Shown piece after piece: positions 22,938 to 32,339 of a stretch of 64,000 nt of DNA. The translations under genes were made by a program, and so were the position numbers. The notes below the pieces were generated by a model, which was given only the letters and a program-made list of their open reading frames with translations, was not told where the DNA came from and searched no databases. Source of the DNA: Comamonas sp. JUb58 (lineage in GTDB: Bacteria; Pseudomonadota; Gammaproteobacteria; Burkholderiales; Burkholderiaceae_C); contig NZ_SOAL01000007.1 in NCBI RefSeq assembly GCF_004364775.1, positions 186,001-250,000 on the forward strand, read 5' to 3'. Positions within the stretch are counted from its first letter, which is position 1, and the number at the start of each line of letters is the position of its first letter.

Positions 22938-22972
22938 CAAAAACAAAGCCCATGGTGCTGGGCCATGGGCTT
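22938..22972 (-). terminator. Rho-independent terminator of the Nudix gene
   Basis: On the minus strand a perfect 10 bp stem, AAGCCCATGG/CCATGGGCTT (22946-22955 and 22963-22972), is followed by TGTTTTTGG. Confidence 0.75.
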
Positions 22973-22977
22973 GGGGT

Positions 22978-23481
22978 TTACTCCAGCGGTCTCACACCGT
23001 CGGGCTGCACCAGCACGGAGGCATCGGTGTAGATCAGGTTCAGCGCAAAGCGCTGGCCGGCCAGGTAGTCATCCAGCGACTGCAGTACCAGCGGGCTGCG
23101 CATCTGGTGGGCCTCGGCGCGCATCTCGTCGGCGGTCATCCAGACGGTACGGCGTATGCCTTCGTCGAGCGGCTGGTTTTCGTAGAACGCACCCACGGTG
23201 CCGGTAAAGGCAAAGCGCATATAGGTGGTGTCCGCGCCGCTCTTGGTGCGTACAAAGCGGTTCATGTAGATGCCCAGCAGGGCCGAGGGCTTGAAGTCGA
23301 AGGCCGTCTCTTCGAGCACCTCGCGCACACAGGCCTGGATGGGGGATTCGCCAGGGTCCAGATGGCCCGCCGGATTGTTCAGGCGGATGCCGTCCGAGGT
23401 GTCTTCCTCTACCAGCAAAAATCGGCCATCTCGCTCAATGACGGCGGCCACGGTGACGTTGGGTTTCCAGCGGTGGGGCAT
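22978..23481 (-). CDS. Nudix hydrolase
   Basis: Hydrolyses a nucleoside diphosphate linked to another moiety. The Nudix box is complete: G-HLDPG-E-SPIQACV-REVLEETAF (GX5EX7REUXEEXGU) at about residues 39-61. 167 residues, similar to the NudJ-like phosphatase group. On the minus strand CATAAT lies 5 bases before the ATG. Physiological substrate unknown. Confidence 0.92.
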   Translation of the reverse strand: MPHRWKPNVTVAAVIERDGRFLLVEEDTSDGIRLNNPAGHLDPGESPIQACVREVLEETAFDFKPSALLGIYMNRFVRTKSGADTTYMRFAFTGTVGAFYENQPLDEGIRRTVWMTADEMRAEAHQMRSPLVLQSLDDYLAGQRFALNLIYTDASVLVQPDGVRPLE

Positions 23482-23585
23482 GCGGCATTATGTGCCAAGT
23501 CTCTGAAATCATAAAAAGAACCTTGAGGGCTTGTCATGCTGTTGCAATCACCACCACAGGCAAAGCTCTGCAGTACGATAGCAGC

Positions 23586-25028
23586 ATGCAAGCAACCGCC
23601 CCCACCCCAGCCATTCCCGCACAGTCCGTCTATGCCGAGCGCCGCGCCCAGGTCGCGCGCCAGCTGGGCGAGGGCGGGATCGCCATCATTCCCACCGCGC
23701 CCGAGCACCCGCGCAACCGCGACAGCGACTTTTTGTACCGCCACGACAGCTATTTCTACTACCTCACCGGCTTCACCGAGCCCAACGCCAGCCTGGTGAT
23801 CAGCGCCGATGGCAAGACCACCTTGTTCTGTGCGCCCAAGGACCTGGCGCGCGAAATCTGGGACGGCTACCGCCTGGGCCCCGAGGCCGCAGTGGCGGCC
23901 TTGGGTGTGACCGAAGCCTATTCGGTGGCCGAGCAGGCCGCCCGCATGCCCAAGATGCTGGAGAACCGCAGCGTGGTGTGGTACCCGTTTGCGATCCACC
24001 AGGGGCTGGAGGGCACGGTGGCCCAATGGCTCAACGGCGTGCGCGCCCGCACCCGCTATGGCGCGCTGGTGCCTGAGCAGCAGCGCGACCTGTGCACCGT
24101 GCTCGACGAGATGCGCTTGTTCAAGGACGCGCATGAGGTGCCCATCCTGCGCCGCGCCGGCGCCATCAGCGCCCGTGCCCATATCCTGGCGATGCAGCGC
24201 TCGGCACGCATGATCCATGCCGGCCAGGATGTGCGCGAATACCACCTGGATGCCGAGCTGCTGCAGGCCTTCCGCGAATACGGCTCGCAGTACCCCGCCT
24301 ATGGCTCGATCGTCGCCGCCGGTGCCAATGCCTGCGTGCTGCACTACCGCGCCGATGCCGCGCCCATCCGCAGTGGTGAGCTGGTGCTGATCGATGCCGG
24401 TTGCGAGCTCGATGGCTATGCCAGCGACATCACCCGCACCTTCCCGGCCAACGGCAAGTTCACCGGCCCGCAGCGCGATCTATACGACCTGGTGCTGGCC
24501 AGCCAGGATGCGGCCATTGCCCTGGCGCGGCCCGGCAAGCGCTTCAACAACATGCATGACGCCACCGTGGCCGTGCTGGCGCAGGGCATGCTCGATCTGG
24601 GCCTGCTCGACAAGAACAAGGTCGGCGGCGTGCAGGATGTCATCGACAACCGCAGCTACTTCCAGTTCTACATGCACCGCACTGGCCACTGGATGGGCAT
24701 GGACGTGCATGACTGCGGCAGCTACATCGAGCCCAGCGAGGTCGGCCACATCAGCGAGCGGCGCGATCCGCTCTCGGGCGAGCTGATCCTCAACCGCCCC
24801 AGCCGCATCCTGCGCCCCGGCATGCTGACCACCATCGAGCCGGGCATCTATGTGCGTCCGGCCGACGGCGTGCCCGAAGCCTTCCACAACATCGGCATCC
24901 GCATTGAAGACGATGCGCTGATCACCGACGACGGCTGCGAGCTGCTCACGCGCGGCGTGCCTGTGAAGGCCGACGAGATCGAAGCACTGATGCGCGATGG
25001 CGCGCCCCGGCCTGCCGATCTGGTCTGA
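23586..25028 (+). CDS. pepP: Xaa-Pro aminopeptidase
   Basis: Removes N-terminal residues preceding proline. Aminopeptidase P N-terminal domain (about residues 10-145) with DSDFLYRHDSYFYYLTGF, then the pita-bread catalytic domain with metal ligands in VLIDAGCELDGYASDITRTFP, TGHWMGMDVHD and TIEPGIYV. The ATG at 23586 is preferred to upstream in-frame codons because the protein then begins at the conserved SVYAERRAQVARQL region. 480 residues. A strong terminator follows. Confidence 0.93.
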   Translation: MQATAPTPAIPAQSVYAERRAQVARQLGEGGIAIIPTAPEHPRNRDSDFLYRHDSYFYYLTGFTEPNASLVISADGKTTLFCAPKDLAREIWDGYRLGPEAAVAALGVTEAYSVAEQAARMPKMLENRSVVWYPFAIHQGLEGTVAQWLNGVRARTRYGALVPEQQRDLCTVLDEMRLFKDAHEVPILRRAGAISARAHILAMQRSARMIHAGQDVREYHLDAELLQAFREYGSQYPAYGSIVAAGANACVLHYRADAAPIRSGELVLIDAGCELDGYASDITRTFPANGKFTGPQRDLYDLVLASQDAAIALARPGKRFNNMHDATVAVLAQGMLDLGLLDKNKVGGVQDVIDNRSYFQFYMHRTGHWMGMDVHDCGSYIEPSEVGHISERRDPLSGELILNRPSRILRPGMLTTIEPGIYVRPADGVPEAFHNIGIRIEDDALITDDGCELLTRGVPVKADEIEALMRDGAPRPADLV

Positions 25029-25046
25029 TCTGACCCGCTCTCAACC

Positions 25047-25084
25047 AACACCTGCCGGGCCTGGCGCCTTGCAGGTGTTTTTTA
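25047..25084 (+). terminator. Rho-independent terminator of pepP
   Basis: AACACCTGC at 25047-25055 pairs with GCAGGTGTT at 25071-25079, ending in seven T. Confidence 0.87.
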
Positions 25085-25238
25085 TGGGCCGCGCCATTGT
25101 GCAAACGCACATCGAATGAAACCGCGCTGTAACTCGCAGTGGCTGTTTCTCGTGTCAGAATGGAACTGAATTACATCGGGTCGGTATCTGGTGACAGGGC
25201 CGGCCCCACTTTTGAGACAAAGACACAGGGACCTGTCC

Positions 25239-26684
25239 ATGATTTCCCCCAAGATCCGCCGCGCCACCAAGATTGTTGCCACCCTGGGCCCCGCCTCCAG
25301 CGAGCCGGCCCTGCTCGAAGAGATGATCCGCGCAGGGGTCAATGTGGTGCGACTGAACTTCAGCCACGGCAAGGCGCAGGACCATGTGGACCGCGCCCGC
25401 ATGGTGCGCGAGGCCGCGCAGCGCGCCGGCCGCGAAGTGGCGATCATGGCGGACCTGCAAGGCCCCAAGATCCGCGTCGGCAAGTTTGCCGAAGGCAAGG
25501 TGATGCTGGAGCCGGGCGCCAAGTTTGTGCTCGATGCCTCGCGCCAGGAGCCCGGTGACCTGCAGGGCGTGGGCCTGGACTACAAGGAACTGCCGCGTGA
25601 CGTGAAGCCCGGCGATATTTTGTTGCTGAATGACGGCCTGATCGTGCTCACCGTCGATGGCGTGCGCGGCGACGCAGTGCACACCACCGTCAAGCTGGGA
25701 GGCGAGCTGTCCAACAACAAGGGCATCAACAAAAAGGGCGGCGGCCTGACCGCGCCGGCGCTCACTGCCAAGGACATGGAAGACATCAAGACCGCGATGA
25801 GCTTCCAGGCCGACTATGTGGCCGTCAGCTTTCCCAAGACCGCCACCGACATGGAAATGGCGCGCCAGCTGTGCATGGTGGCAGCGGCCGAGTACCGCCA
25901 CCGCCCCGGCCTGATCGCCAAGATCGAGCGTGCCGAGGCCATTCCGCACCTGGAAGACATCCTGCGCGTGTCCGACGGCATCATGGTCGCGCGTGGCGAC
26001 CTGGCCGTAGAAGTGGGCCATGCGGCGGTGCCGGCCCTGCAAAAGAAGATGATCCGCATGGCGCGCGAGATGGACAAGGTCGTCATCACCGCCACGCAGA
26101 TGATGGAGAGCATGATCACCAACCCCGTGCCCACCCGCGCTGAGGTGAGCGACGTGGCCAATGCCGTGCTGGACGGCACCGATGCGGTGATGCTGAGCGC
26201 CGAGACCGCCGCTGGCAAGTTCCCGCTGGAGACGGTGCTGGAGATGGTCGATATCTGCGCCCAGGCCGAGGCCTCGGCCGACTGGGATGTGGACACCGAC
26301 TTTGTCGGCAAGACCTTCCAGCGCATCGACCAGAGCATTGCGCTGGGCGCTCTGTTTACCGCCACCCACCTGGGCGCCAAGGCCCTGGTCGCCATGACGG
26401 ACAGCGGCTCGACCGCGCTGTGGATGAGCCGCCACCGCACCCAGATCCCCATCTACGCACTGACCCCCAAGGTGGCCACCCAGCGCAAGATGGCGCTGTA
26501 CCGCAATGTGCGCCCCCTGCTGATGGACACCAGCGCCGACCGCGATACCGCGCTGGCCCAGGCCGAGGTGCATCTGAAGGCCCGCGACATCGTGCAAAGC
26601 GGCGATATCTATGCGATCACCTGTGGCGAACCGATGGGCTCGCCCGGCGGCACCAATATGATGAAGATCAGCCGCGTGGTCTAA
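25239..26684 (+). CDS. pyk: Pyruvate kinase
   Basis: Makes pyruvate and ATP from phosphoenolpyruvate. Motifs: KIVATLGPASSEP at the start, RLNFSHG, the signature IAKIERAEAIPHLEDIL with the catalytic lysine, MVARGDLAVEVG, and TQMMESMITNPVPTRAEVSDVANAVLDG. 481 residues. The start is the ATG at 25239, after GACACAGGGACC; an upstream in-frame GTG/TTG is not needed. A terminator follows. Confidence 0.96.
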   Translation: MISPKIRRATKIVATLGPASSEPALLEEMIRAGVNVVRLNFSHGKAQDHVDRARMVREAAQRAGREVAIMADLQGPKIRVGKFAEGKVMLEPGAKFVLDASRQEPGDLQGVGLDYKELPRDVKPGDILLLNDGLIVLTVDGVRGDAVHTTVKLGGELSNNKGINKKGGGLTAPALTAKDMEDIKTAMSFQADYVAVSFPKTATDMEMARQLCMVAAAEYRHRPGLIAKIERAEAIPHLEDILRVSDGIMVARGDLAVEVGHAAVPALQKKMIRMAREMDKVVITATQMMESMITNPVPTRAEVSDVANAVLDGTDAVMLSAETAAGKFPLETVLEMVDICAQAEASADWDVDTDFVGKTFQRIDQSIALGALFTATHLGAKALVAMTDSGSTALWMSRHRTQIPIYALTPKVATQRKMALYRNVRPLLMDTSADRDTALAQAEVHLKARDIVQSGDIYAITCGEPMGSPGGTNMMKISRVV

Positions 26685-26711
26685 CGCGCAACTGTCTTCA
26701 AGCAACACACC

Positions 26712-26737
26712 AGGGCGCTCGCAAGCGCCCTTTTTTT
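26712..26737 (+). terminator. Rho-independent terminator of pyk
   Basis: GGGCGC / GCGCCC stem around a TCGCAA loop, followed by seven T. Confidence 0.9.
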
Positions 26738-27038
26738 GCGTCTCTAGATCCGTCCAGTTTTGTGCGGATTTGCAACTGCGGCCATACTATGCCGCTCAGC
26801 GCGGCCTGCCCGCACGTCCGTGTGGATCAAGGGACTGCGCTGAATCCATTCGAAGCCAGGCTTTCTTGCCCCCGGAGACAGGGGCAAACCGGTGGTTCAC
26901 CAGACTGGCCTTCGATCACCTAGCCAAGCTGCTGCGATAAAAATTCACAACACGCACGCACATAGCAGCCCAGCCAAGCCCTTGTTGTTTAGCAGCACAG
27001 CGCCGCTGTGCCTGCATGTTTTTTGGAAGAGGGAATCT
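26738..27038. other. Intergenic leader of the imelysin cluster
   Basis: 301 bp without a gene. It should carry the promoter of the following four-gene cluster. I looked for a Fur-box-like palindrome and saw no convincing one. GGAAGAGGGA just before 27039 is a good ribosome-binding site. Confidence 0.4.
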
Positions 27039-28241
27039 ATGTCGCAACGACTAGTACGCCGTTCGGTGTTGGGGTTGGCCTTGGGCCTGTGTTTGGGCGC
27101 AGTGACTGGTGTGGCAACACCAGCATTTGCACAGACGGCGGCCGCCAAGGCCAGCAAGCTGGATGCCCGTGCGGTAGCCGTGGGCTACAGCGAATTGGTC
27201 TATGCCAACTACAGCGACAGCCTCGCATCGGCACGCGACATGCAAAAGGCCATTGCCGCCTTGCTCGCCGCCCCCTCCAAAGACACACTGGCAGCGGCCC
27301 GCAAAAGCTGGATCGACGCACGTGAGTTCTACGGCCAGACGGAAGCCTTCCGCTTCTACGGCGGCCCGATCGATGACGAGAACGGCCCCGAAGGCCAGAT
27401 CAATGCCTGGCCGATGGACGAGTCCTATGTGGACTATGTCGAGGGCAAGCCCAACGCCGGCTTCATCAACGACCCCAAGTTCAAGATCACCAAGGCGAAC
27501 CTGGCCAAGCAAAACGAGCGCGGTGGCGAGGAAAACATTGCCACCGGCTGGCATGCGATCGAGTTTCTGCTTTGGGGCCAGGACCTGTCCGAAACCGGCC
27601 CGGGCGACCGCTCGTTTGAAGACTATGTGGACGGCAAGCGCCCCCATGCCGACCGCCGCCGCCTCTACCTGAAGGTGGTGACCGAGCTGCTGATCGACGA
27701 CCTGGCCAGCGTCAGCAAGGCCTGGGCACCGGGCCAGAAGAACTACCGCGCCCAGTTCGACAAGGGCGGTGTGGAATCGGTGCGCAAGATCATCGTCGGC
27801 CTGGGCTCGCTCTCGCGCGGCGAACTGGCGGGCGAGCGCATGGAAGTGCCGCTGAACTCGCAGGACCAGGAAGACGAGCATTCCTGCTTCTCCGACAACA
27901 CCCACCGCGACATGGTCGCCAATGCCACCGGCATCCAGAACGTCTGGCTGGGCCAGTACAAGCGCCGTGATGGCTCGACCCTGAAGGTGGCCTCGCTGGC
28001 CGACCTGGTGGCTGCCAAGAACGCCGAATTGTCGGGCAAGACCAGCGCGCAGATCGACAGCACGGTCAAGGCGACCGAGGGCATCCAGGCTCCGTTCGAC
28101 CGCGAAATCATTGGCGGTGCCGACGCACCCGGCCGCAAGCGCATCCAGGCGGCGGTGGACAGCGCCACCGAGCAGTCCAAGCTGCTGGTGCAGGCGGCCA
28201 ATGCCATCGGCATCACCAAGCTGACTCTGGTCCAGCCCTGA
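27039..28241 (+). CDS. Imelysin-family periplasmic protein
   Basis: Iron-regulated imelysin (peptidase M75-like, IrpA/EfeO fold), probably a periplasmic iron-binding component rather than a protease. Signal peptide MSQRLVRRSVLGLALGLCLG...AFAQT (about 32 residues). The GxHxxE signature is intact as GWHAIE at residues 170-175. 400 residues. First gene of a cluster with a di-heme oxidoreductase, a second imelysin and DUF1513; 20 bp separates it from the next gene. Iron handling is inferred from the family and this recurring cluster. Confidence 0.88.
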   Translation: MSQRLVRRSVLGLALGLCLGAVTGVATPAFAQTAAAKASKLDARAVAVGYSELVYANYSDSLASARDMQKAIAALLAAPSKDTLAAARKSWIDAREFYGQTEAFRFYGGPIDDENGPEGQINAWPMDESYVDYVEGKPNAGFINDPKFKITKANLAKQNERGGEENIATGWHAIEFLLWGQDLSETGPGDRSFEDYVDGKRPHADRRRLYLKVVTELLIDDLASVSKAWAPGQKNYRAQFDKGGVESVRKIIVGLGSLSRGELAGERMEVPLNSQDQEDEHSCFSDNTHRDMVANATGIQNVWLGQYKRRDGSTLKVASLADLVAAKNAELSGKTSAQIDSTVKATEGIQAPFDREIIGGADAPGRKRIQAAVDSATEQSKLLVQAANAIGITKLTLVQP

Positions 28242-28261
28242 CGAAGGACCGTTGCTGCACT

Positions 28262-29809
28262 ATGTCTGTGAAGATGAATGACAAGATGCCCGGTGGCCGC
28301 GCGCAGCGGCTGGCATGGGCAGCAGCGGGTCTGTGCGCGGCCACCGCCCTGGCGGTGGCCCTGCGCCCGGAGGCCAGCGTGGCGCAGACCAGCGCCCCCG
28401 CCGAGGCCCCCGCGCAAGACCCCAGCGAGCTGACCGGCGGCGACACCACGGTGTTTGCCACTGGCAAGAACGCGTTCTCGTTTCCTTTTGCCTCTCTGGC
28501 CGATGAAGAGCGCACGCGCTTTGTCATTGGCAACTCCTTTTTCAAGCGCAACTGGGTGGAGGCACCGGCCTCGACCCGGGCGCGCGATGGCCTGGGTCCG
28601 CATTTCATTGCGCGCAGCTGCGGCGGTTGCCACATCATGGATGGGCGCGGTGAGCCGCCAGAGTTCCACCGCACCTTGGGCCCTGATCCGGATCCCACCG
28701 TGGCGCTGCTGATCCGCCTGTCGGTGCCCGGCAAGGCCGACCCGCATGTAGGCGTGGTGCCCGAGCCGACCTATGGCGACCAGTTCAACAATGCGGCGGT
28801 GCAGGGCGTCAAGCCCGAGGGCATCGTGCGCATCCATGGCACGCCCATCAAGGGCCGCTTTGCCGATGGCACGGCCTACGAACTCATCCAGCCCCGCTAC
28901 GAGCTGACCGACCTGGGCTACGGCCCGATGGCCAAGGATGTGATGCTGGGCCCGCGCATTGCGCCCCAGGTGGTGGGCGTAGGCCTGATCGAAGCGATTG
29001 CCGAAGCCGACATCCTCGCCAATGTGCAGGAGCAGGCGGCGCTGGCCGGCCCCATCAAGGGCCAGGTCAACCGCGTCTGGGATGCCTACGGCCAGCGTGA
29101 GGCGATTGGCCGCTTTGGCTGGAAGGCCAACTCGCCCAGCGTGGCGCACCAGACGGCCAACGCCTTCTCGGGCGACATGGGCATCACCTCGCGCATCTTC
29201 CCGAACGAGAACTGCAGCCCGGCGCAAAAGGACTGCCTGGCCGCACCCCATGGCGGCGGCCTGGACAAATCCACCGCCGGCCGCACGGCAGCCCAGGCGC
29301 GTGCCGATGCGCCCGAGATCGATGACAAGACGCTCGACGACGTGATCTTCTACCAGGCCACCTTGGCGCCTGCGGCCCGCCGCAACATCAATGATTCGGC
29401 CGTCAAGCTGGGCCAGCGCCTGTTTGCCCAGGCGCAGTGCGCCGTCTGCCACAAGCCCAGCTATGTGACCGGCCCCGGCCCCTTCCCCCGGCTGACGGCC
29501 AAGAACATTGCCGGCCAAAAGATCTGGCCCTACACCGATCTGCTGCTGCATGACATGGGCCCGGCGCTGGCCGATGGCCGGCCGGACTTTCTGGCCAACG
29601 GCCAGCAGTGGCGCACGCCGCCGCTGTGGGGCATTGGCCTGATCCAGGATGTGAACGGCCACCAGCGCCTGCTGCACGATGGCCGTGCGCGGGGCGTGCT
29701 GGAGGCGATTCTCTGGCATGGCGGTGAGGCCGAGCAGGCCAAGCAGCAGGTGCTGAACATGGATGCCTCCGAGCGCGAGGCCTTGGTCAAGTTTGTGGAG
29801 TCTCTATGA
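28262..29809 (+). CDS. Di-heme c-type cytochrome oxidoreductase (DUF1111, thiol-oxidoreductase-like)
   Basis: Periplasmic cytochrome with an N-terminal signal anchor (AWAAAGLCAATALAVAL) and two CxxCH haem sites, CGGCH at residues 120-124 and CAVCH at 393-397. Full length at 515 residues. The DUF1111 family regularly accompanies imelysins and may oxidise or reduce iron for uptake; that role is inference. The stop overlaps the start of the second imelysin gene by 4 bp (ATGA), so they are coupled. Confidence 0.88.
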   Translation: MSVKMNDKMPGGRAQRLAWAAAGLCAATALAVALRPEASVAQTSAPAEAPAQDPSELTGGDTTVFATGKNAFSFPFASLADEERTRFVIGNSFFKRNWVEAPASTRARDGLGPHFIARSCGGCHIMDGRGEPPEFHRTLGPDPDPTVALLIRLSVPGKADPHVGVVPEPTYGDQFNNAAVQGVKPEGIVRIHGTPIKGRFADGTAYELIQPRYELTDLGYGPMAKDVMLGPRIAPQVVGVGLIEAIAEADILANVQEQAALAGPIKGQVNRVWDAYGQREAIGRFGWKANSPSVAHQTANAFSGDMGITSRIFPNENCSPAQKDCLAAPHGGGLDKSTAGRTAAQARADAPEIDDKTLDDVIFYQATLAPAARRNINDSAVKLGQRLFAQAQCAVCHKPSYVTGPGPFPRLTAKNIAGQKIWPYTDLLLHDMGPALADGRPDFLANGQQWRTPPLWGIGLIQDVNGHQRLLHDGRARGVLEAILWHGGEAEQAKQQVLNMDASEREALVKFVESL

Positions 29810-30975
29810 CGCAAGTCGGTATCAAGCCTTGGCCTGCCAAGGCCGCGCAATCGCTGGGCAGGGCCTGCACCCTGCTGGCCCTGGCCGCCACGGGCGGTGT
29901 TGCCCCGTTGGCACAGGCGGCGGACACCCCCATGCCTTACTACACGGCCGCCCAGGCGCTGCAAAGCCTGTATGGCCAGCATCTGCCCGCCCGTGCGGCG
30001 GCGTTCACCCAGGCCGCCAGCGCGCAGGACCAGGCCTTGGCCAGCTTCTGCGCCGGGCCGGCCGCTGCCGCCAAAACAGCGGCGACAGAGCTGCGCGGCC
30101 AGTGGCAGCGCAGCCATACCGCCTGGCTGCAGCTGTCCACGCCCAGCGTGGGGCCCTTGGTGGAGCGCCGCTCGCTGCGGCAGATTGATTTCACGCCCAT
30201 CCGTACAGCGCTGATCACCCGCGCCGTCAAAAAAGGTCCGCAGACCGCTGCCGACATGGAGCTGGTGGGCACGCCCGCCAAGGGCTTTGGCGCGCTGGAC
30301 TGGTTGCTGAGCCAGGGCCTGCAACCGGCCAGCCCCGAATGCGCGTTTGCAGTGCAGGTGGCCAAGGCCATCAGCGCCGAAGCCCTAAGCCTGCAGGCCG
30401 CGCTGGAGCCCCTGCGCAGCAAGACCTGGAGTGTCGAAGGTTCTGAGAGCGAGCCCGAGGATGTGGCCAGCCCCGGCGCCAAGGAGACAGGCGCGGCCAT
30501 TGAGGAATGGGTCAACCAGTGGCTCGGCGGCCTGGAGCGCCTGCGCTGGGCGCAGATGGAAAAGCCGGTCAAGGTGGTCGAGGGCAGCAACAAGGCCCCC
30601 GCCTTTGCCCGCATAGCGATGGCCGACAACTGGCGCGAGTGGCAGACCCAGTGGCAGGCCCTGCATGCCCAGGCTTTGCTGACCCCGGCGCAGCGCCAGC
30701 AGCCGCCCGTGCCCGGCAAGGACCTGATCTCGATCGAAGCACTGCTGCTCAGCAAGGGCCATATCGCCCTGGCCCAGCGCTGGCGCGAGGCCATTGGCGT
30801 GGTCGATGCCGCCATGCCGGCCCCCGGCACAGTGCCTGCCAAGGCGGGCGCGCAGGCCAACAGCGAGATTCTGGCGCTCGCCACCAAGCTCAAGGGCATC
30901 ACCGCGCTGTACCAGGCCGAGGTGGCGCCGGCACTCGATATTCCGCTGGGCTTTAGCGACAGCGATGGCGACTGA
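29806..30975 (+). CDS. Second imelysin-family protein, variant motif
   Basis: 389-residue periplasmic protein with a signal peptide ending near PLAQAADTP. It aligns with the imelysin fold, but the GxHxxE position reads GFGALD, lacking the histidine. This is a divergent subgroup found in the same clusters. It probably partners the first imelysin in metal binding or delivery. ATGA overlap with the upstream cytochrome gene and a 9 bp gap to the DUF1513 gene indicate one operon. Confidence 0.8.
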   Translation: MTQVGIKPWPAKAAQSLGRACTLLALAATGGVAPLAQAADTPMPYYTAAQALQSLYGQHLPARAAAFTQAASAQDQALASFCAGPAAAAKTAATELRGQWQRSHTAWLQLSTPSVGPLVERRSLRQIDFTPIRTALITRAVKKGPQTAADMELVGTPAKGFGALDWLLSQGLQPASPECAFAVQVAKAISAEALSLQAALEPLRSKTWSVEGSESEPEDVASPGAKETGAAIEEWVNQWLGGLERLRWAQMEKPVKVVEGSNKAPAFARIAMADNWREWQTQWQALHAQALLTPAQRQQPPVPGKDLISIEALLLSKGHIALAQRWREAIGVVDAAMPAPGTVPAKAGAQANSEILALATKLKGITALYQAEVAPALDIPLGFSDSDGD

Positions 30976-30984
30976 GGACAGACT

Positions 30985-32187
30985 GTGACCGCGTTATCCA
31001 CATCCCTGCCCCGGCGCGCGCTGCTGCGCGGGCTGGGTGCATCGGCCATGGGCGCGCTGGGCCTGGCTGAACTATCGTTTGCCAAAGAGGCGGGCAGCAC
31101 GGCTGGGGTGACCCGGCTGGCAGCGGTCTGGCGCGATGGCCCCAGCGCGATGGCGCAGGACTGGGCCGGCGTGCTTGAAGTGCTGCCCCAAGCCGGTGGC
31201 GGCCATGCCTGGCGCATTGCAGCGCGCACCCCGCTGCCCACACGCGGCCATGGTGTGCAAACCCTGCCGGATGGCCAGCTGGTCTTTGCCGCGCGCCGGC
31301 CCGGCGATTGGCTGCTGCGCTGGCAGCCCCAGACAGACGCGCTGCAATGGGCCTGGATGCAGGAGGACCGCTGCTTCAACGGCCATGTGGCGCTGGCGGC
31401 GCCGGCCACTGCGCGGGCTCAATCTGGCGCAGGCCGCAGCGGCATTCTCTTCACCACCGAAACCGATCTGGAAGATAGCCAGGGCTGTATTGGCCTGCGC
31501 GATGCCGTCAGCCTGGAGAAGCTGGCCGAATGGCGCAGCCATGGCATGGACCCGCATGAGCTGCTGGTGCTGCCCGCTGCGCTGGGCAAGCTGCCTGCCG
31601 GCACCCTGGTGGTTGCCAACGGCGGCATCCCCACGCAAAGCGAGACCGGCCGCAGCAAAAAATGGCTGGACAGCATGGACCCATCCTTGGTCGCGCTGCA
31701 CCCGGCTGATGGGCGACTGCTGGGCCAGTGGAAGCTGCCCGACCCGCGCCTGTCGATCCGGCATCTGGCCTGGGATGCCGCGCGCCAGCGCCTGGGCATT
31801 GCGCTGCAGGCCGAGCATGACGATGCACGGCGTGACAGCGCGCCCATCTTCGCCGTCTGGGATGGCCAGCGCCTGCAGCTGGCGCAAGACCAGCCACCGC
31901 TGGCCGGTTATGGCGGCAGTGTGGAATGCGCGCCGCTGGCACAAGGTGGTTTTGTGGTCAGCTGCCCCAAGTCCGACTGCATGGCCTGGTTTGACGCCCA
32001 GGCGCGCTACCTGGGCAGCAGCCCCCAGGGTGATGTCTGCCCGGTGGCCCGCGATGGCGCGCGGCTATGGGCTGGCGGCGGCCACGGGGTGGCCGAGCGG
32101 ACCAGCCGCAGCAGCGACCAGGCGGTGACTGCACTGGATACGGTGACCGGGCTGATGTTTGACAACCACTGGCGCCTGGTCGGTTAA
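30985..32187 (+). CDS. DUF1513 protein, probable Tat substrate
   Basis: 400-residue predicted beta-propeller. GTG start at 30985. The N-terminus SLPRRALLRGLGASAMGALG is a twin-arginine signal. Motifs such as LPTRGHGVQTLPDGQLVFAARRPGDW, HGMDPHELLVLP and SCPKSDC fit DUF1513, which nearly always ends imelysin/di-heme clusters. Biochemical role unknown; a periplasmic part in iron acquisition is inferred from context. Confidence 0.85.
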   Translation: MTALSTSLPRRALLRGLGASAMGALGLAELSFAKEAGSTAGVTRLAAVWRDGPSAMAQDWAGVLEVLPQAGGGHAWRIAARTPLPTRGHGVQTLPDGQLVFAARRPGDWLLRWQPQTDALQWAWMQEDRCFNGHVALAAPATARAQSGAGRSGILFTTETDLEDSQGCIGLRDAVSLEKLAEWRSHGMDPHELLVLPAALGKLPAGTLVVANGGIPTQSETGRSKKWLDSMDPSLVALHPADGRLLGQWKLPDPRLSIRHLAWDAARQRLGIALQAEHDDARRDSAPIFAVWDGQRLQLAQDQPPLAGYGGSVECAPLAQGGFVVSCPKSDCMAWFDAQARYLGSSPQGDVCPVARDGARLWAGGGHGVAERTSRSSDQAVTALDTVTGLMFDNHWRLVG

Positions 32188-32200
32188 GCCTTCTGGTTGT

Positions 32201-32339
32201 TAGAGCCGGTAACACGACCCAGCAAACCGAAGGTTTGCGGTTGAGACTGGGCGCCCCCGACTAGGCGTCAAGCCGCAGGCAGTACAGGCGTACGACAAGG
32301 CTTGGCAACGACGTATCAAGGGTTGTGTTAGCGGCTCTT
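32201..32339. repeat. Intergenic element with ~19 bp terminal inverted repeats
   Basis: AGAGCCGGTAACACGACCC (32202-32220) faces GGGTTGTGTTAGCGGCTCT (32320-32338), 17 of 19 positions paired. Inside the left half is a smaller hairpin, CAAACC-GAA-GGTTTG, within CCCAG/CTGGG. The element touches the stop codon of the PAP2 gene. The structure suggests a dispersed non-autonomous repeat or a folded RNA; no coding potential. Confidence 0.6.
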
